Positions 7,449 through 9,249 of a stretch of DNA of 9,249 bases are shown piece by piece (within the stretch, counting starts at the first letter, position 1; each line of letters opens with the position of its first letter). This DNA comes from an uncultured Clostridium sp. (lineage in GTDB: Bacteria; Bacillota; Clostridia; Lachnospirales; Lachnospiraceae): contig CALHQJ010000020.1 in the NCBI GenBank assembly GCA_938036545.1, forward strand, positions 1 through 9,249. Direction: 5' to 3'. The notes under the pieces are model-generated. The model saw nothing but the letters and a program-made list of their open reading frames with translations. It did not search any database and was not told the DNA's origin. Made by a program: the position numbers and the translations under genes.

Positions 7449-8933
7449 CTATTTATTAGTTCTCAGGCTTGCTGCGTAGTCCTCTACTGCACTTGAACCT
7501 TCATGGAAGTGGAAGCCAAGAGGGTGCTTCCGGTATTTTCCGGCATCGGAACAGGCAAGGGTTAAAAAGTCATCGTTGGTTTTCTTTAAATGATCTGCCA
7601 AAAGCTGGCGGTAATGTTCCAGCACGGTTTCATAGAGCGGATTGCGGGCCAGGTTTACCTTTTCCAGCCGGTCGTTTTTCAAATCAAACAGTTCTTCGCT
7701 GTCCGGTTCCAGATAGCAGACATATTTGTAGGTTTCATCACAAATCATACGTCCCGGTATAGTATAGTCACGGAACTCGTCATGCCACTCTGCGGCAGCA
7801 TACAAAGAAGCGCTGCGATGGGTTTTCTTTGTCAGTGCGTCTATCTGGCTGCAGCCTTCCAGGGAAAGGGCCTGCTGAGGCTGAATATGGGAGTAATCCA
7901 GCATGGTAGGAAGCAGATCCAAAAGGGAGGCCACGCCGTCTACCCTGCGGGATTCCCTGTTGCCTGGAAGAGAGAACAAAAGCGGTACCCGGTTGCTTTC
8001 CTCATAAAATACGCCGTATTTGGTAACCATGTGGTGGGCAGCCATGCCTTCGCCATGATCAGCAAAGAAGATAATGGCGGTATCGTCTGCTTTTCCGCTT
8101 CGCTCTAAAGCGTCCAGAATCTCGCCGATCTGTTTGTCCGCCATAGCCAGGTAATAATAATAGGCATACAGATAATACTGGTAGTCCTGGGCAGTCCAGT
8201 GGCTGGCATGGCGGAGACGCCTGTGGGCGCAGCACAGATACTGGATAAATTCCGGGCGGTTGGCAATGTCGTCAAAGTCAAAGTTTTCTGGAAGAGGAGG
8301 CAGCTCCCTGTCCAGCTCAAAGGTATCCGGATTCAGGCCATCCTTATTTTCTCCAATATAACCGCAGATATTATGAGGGTTTTGGAGATCTGCCACGGCC
8401 AGAAACGGAGTTTCCAGCTTTCCGGCTTCGCTGTCCAGCCAGGAAACCGTCTTTCTGGTAGTATCTACATCCAGGTAGGTTTCGTAGTCAAAATTAATGG
8501 ACGGATTGGTTCTGGGAATTACCACTTCCTCAGAGGGGATTACGTCAAAACCTCTCAGAGCGCCATAGTCATGGGTCTTTCCGAAATGGACACAGGTGTA
8601 GCCAGCTTCAGAAAAAAGGTCTCCCATGGTAGGAATGTCAGCGGAAAGTGCAGGGAAGGTTTTGGGATCTGCCTGGCTGTCTCCTTTATAAAAGGGAAGT
8701 CTCTGGACTGGAAGATTGGTACGGACATTGGTTTCATGGGGATATTTCGATGTCCAAAAAGATGCCCTGGCCGGCTGACATAACGGACAGGGAGTATATG
8801 CATATTCAAAAACGGTAGAGCGGGCTGCCAGTCTGTCTAAATTAGGAGTTTTGGAATATGTATTTCCATAAAAACTTAAGGCGGCCGCAGATAGCTGGTC
8901 ACAAATAATGAGTAAATAATTTGGCTGATTCAT
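7449..8933 (-). CDS. Type I (S1) sulfatase, Cys-type, cytoplasmic
   Basis: Sulfate ester hydrolase of the alkaline-phosphatase superfamily, 494 residues. Visible active-site elements: Asp12 in LLIICDQLS (metal); Cys52 in the CQPAR signature (C-x-P-x-R), the residue converted to formylglycine; Lys119 and His121 in FGKTH; His187 in QNPHN; and Asp292-His293 in FADHGEG. Cys-type sulfatases in anaerobes need the radical-SAM maturase anSME, which is not in this window. No signal peptide is present, so it should act on imported oligosaccharides. The start at 8933 is preferred because a GGAGAAAGGG site ends about 7 bases upstream. A TTG 93 bases earlier would lie in the promoter. As first gene of an operon with GH88 it probably desulfates unsaturated glycosaminoglycan disaccharides. 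Removing a 2-O-sulfate from the uronic acid before GH88 action would be a fitting role, but which position it cleaves cannot be read from the sequence. Confidence 0.93.
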   Translation of the reverse strand: MNQPNYLLIICDQLSAAALSFYGNTYSKTPNLDRLAARSTVFEYAYTPCPLCQPARASFWTSKYPHETNVRTNLPVQRLPFYKGDSQADPKTFPALSADIPTMGDLFSEAGYTCVHFGKTHDYGALRGFDVIPSEEVVIPRTNPSINFDYETYLDVDTTRKTVSWLDSEAGKLETPFLAVADLQNPHNICGYIGENKDGLNPDTFELDRELPPLPENFDFDDIANRPEFIQYLCCAHRRLRHASHWTAQDYQYYLYAYYYYLAMADKQIGEILDALERSGKADDTAIIFFADHGEGMAAHHMVTKYGVFYEESNRVPLLFSLPGNRESRRVDGVASLLDLLPTMLDYSHIQPQQALSLEGCSQIDALTKKTHRSASLYAAAEWHDEFRDYTIPGRMICDETYKYVCYLEPDSEELFDLKNDRLEKVNLARNPLYETVLEHYRQLLADHLKKTNDDFLTLACSDAGKYRKHPLGFHFHEGSSAVEDYAASLRTNK

Positions 8934-8948
8934 AAAAATTCCCTTTCT

Positions 8949-8971
8949 CCAAACTACACACGTGTGCTTGG
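8949..8971. promoter_or_regulatory. Palindromic dyad in the sulfatase leader
   Basis: CACACGTGTG (8957-8966) is a perfect 10-bp palindrome, flanked by CCAA (8949-8952) and TTGG (8968-8971). It lies downstream of the predicted start of transcription and touches the sulfatase ribosome site (complement of 8941-8950). It could be an operator for a second repressor or an RNA hairpin affecting ribosome access. Function is inferred only. Confidence 0.4.
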
Positions 8972-9004
8972 AAAACTTTAATAAAAATAGTATCCATTTA
9001 TAGT

Positions 9005-9033
9005 AATATAATACAAAAAGTACCAAAAATCAA
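9005..9033 (-). promoter_or_regulatory. Putative promoter of the sulfatase-regulator-GH88 operon
   Basis: Read on the minus strand, TTGATT (complement of 9028-9033) is 17 bases from TATATT (complement of 9005-9010), a reasonable sigma-A pair with a weak -35. Transcription would start near 8998, giving a leader of about 64 bases before the sulfatase ATG. The motif ATAGTA also repeats at 8987-8992 and 9000-9005 (13-base period) across the core promoter. Confidence 0.5.
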
Positions 9034-9188
9034 TATAATATAGACCTTTGGTGATATGATTGAAAAATGGTGATCAATAAAATGGGCAATAGAGGAGGAT
9101 TTGAAAAGTGTGGATTTACAAGGGTTCGATAAGGGGTTATAGTGAAATTACCGTTAAGGCAGCGGTGTGCACACTGAATAATCTGTAA
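9034..9188 (+). other. Possible divergent + promoter and 26-codon reading frame
   Basis: A perfect TATAAT (9034-9039) on + lies back-to-back with the sulfatase promoter. Downstream are AGGAGG (9093-9098) and, 9 bases later, a GTG (9108-9110) that opens a 26-codon frame ending at TAA 9186-9188 (begins MWIYKGSIRGYSEITVKAAV). The ribosome site and spacing are very good, but no -35 is obvious and the peptide is not recognised. It may be a real small protein, a leader peptide, the start of a gene broken by a frameshift or a mis-join, or chance. Confidence 0.25.
9049..9074. promoter_or_regulatory. Direct repeats, candidate AraC-type activator site
   Basis: TGGTGAT occurs at 9049-9055 and 9068-9074 (ATCACCA twice on the minus strand), a period of 19 bases, or nearly two helical turns. 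The pair begins 15 bases upstream of the sulfatase operon -35 box, around -51 to -76 from the predicted start. AraC-family activators typically bind tandem direct half-sites in such a place, and an AraC-family regulator is encoded in this operon. Binding is inferred. Confidence 0.45.
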
Positions 9189-9204
9189 CAGTTTAGCCAT
9201 GCAT

Positions 9205-9233
9205 CTTCTTGCCCGCTGTAAGCGTGCAAGAAG
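9205..9233. repeat. Strong hairpin of unknown role near the right edge
   Basis: The arms starting CTTCTTGC (9205-9212) and ending GCAAGAAG (9226-9233) pair perfectly. After one C/T mismatch, four more pairs (CGCT/AGCG) close a three-base loop, so 12 of 13 positions pair. No T run follows, so a simple intrinsic terminator is unlikely on +. The last 49 bases of the window are about 63% GC, clearly above the AT-rich promoter region to the left. It may be part of a structured RNA, a mobile-element end, or foreign sequence at a contig edge. Confidence 0.5.
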
Positions 9234-9249
9234 CGTCGGGCGTCCACCC

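Larger units (their letters stand above)
8934..9249. other. Intergenic control region and unassigned right flank
   Basis: This 316-base stretch holds no recognised full gene. Bases 8934-9080 carry the sulfatase leader, its promoter, the candidate activator repeats and an inverted repeat ATTGA/TCAAT (9059-9063 and 9074-9078). Bases 9080-9190 carry the small + frame and a perfect palindrome GTGTGCACAC (9165-9174). Bases 9190-9249 carry the GC-rich hairpin and are unassigned. Confidence 0.6.

Noticed and set aside
7590..8783. Long + strand open frames opposite the sulfatase (7590-8108 and 8199-8783).
   Set aside because: They are antisense to a sulfatase with a complete set of catalytic motifs, resemble no family I recognise, and have no convincing ribosome sites.
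8880..8889. NotI-type GCGGCCGC site suggesting a cloning junction.
   Set aside because: It lies within conserved sulfatase codons (SAAALSF) with no change in homology on either side, so it is natural sequence.
8934..9026. TTG start giving the sulfatase 31 extra residues with a hydrophobic N-terminus resembling a signal or anchor.
   Set aside because: It overlaps the predicted promoter, has no ribosome site, and the conserved sulfatase fold begins at MNQPNYLLIICDQ, which has a good site upstream.
9033..9248. Minus-strand open frame running in from the right edge across the promoter region.
   Set aside because: Its composition is unlike the neighbouring proteins, it overlaps the operon promoter and repeats, and no domain is recognisable. 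Probably chance.

Overview
The window looks like chromosomal DNA of an anaerobic Firmicute of the Lachnospiraceae/Clostridia type. Supporting signs are moderate GC, AT-rich intergenic regions, strong AGGAGG-like ribosome sites, a membrane-tethered AraC-type regulator of a kind common in that group, and tightly packed catabolic genes. This is an inference from style and protein families; no rRNA or tRNA is present to fix the taxon. No CRISPR array, insertion sequence or phage gene was seen.

Layout, left to right. (1) The 3' part of a TauE/SafE-family membrane permease on + (to 682), whose first ~50 bases look foreign or mis-joined. (2) A hairpin terminator shared with a converging LysR-family regulator on - (724-1626). 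(3) A divergent control region (1627-1776) with a near-palindromic LysR-type box. (4) A two-gene + unit: a MATE efflux transporter (1777-3111) and, 28 bases on, an alpha/beta-hydrolase esterase (3140-3985). (5) A three-gene - unit transcribed from right to left: a formylglycine-type sulfatase (8933-7449), a two-TM AraC-family regulator (7436-5196) and a GH88 unsaturated glucuronyl hydrolase (5168-3990). (6) A control region and unexplained DNA (8934-9249), with a promoter, a pair of direct repeats suited to an AraC-type activator, a dyad in the leader, a possible tiny + reading frame and a strong hairpin near the right edge.

How the parts fit. The - operon reads as the intracellular end of a sulfated glycosaminoglycan pathway. 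Polysaccharide lyases leave unsaturated sulfated disaccharides, the sulfatase removes sulfate, GH88 removes the 4,5-unsaturated uronic acid, and the membrane-anchored AraC protein encoded between them probably senses an extracellular cue and activates the operon. Lyase and transporter are not in the window. Neither enzyme has a signal peptide, which places them in the cytoplasm. The LysR/MATE/esterase cluster looks like a separate locus for expelling, and perhaps deacylating, an unknown compound. The two units converge with only 4 bases between stop codons.

No wholly new system is evident. The most interesting parts are the regulator-in-the-middle GAG operon with its candidate operator, and the unexplained right-hand edge.
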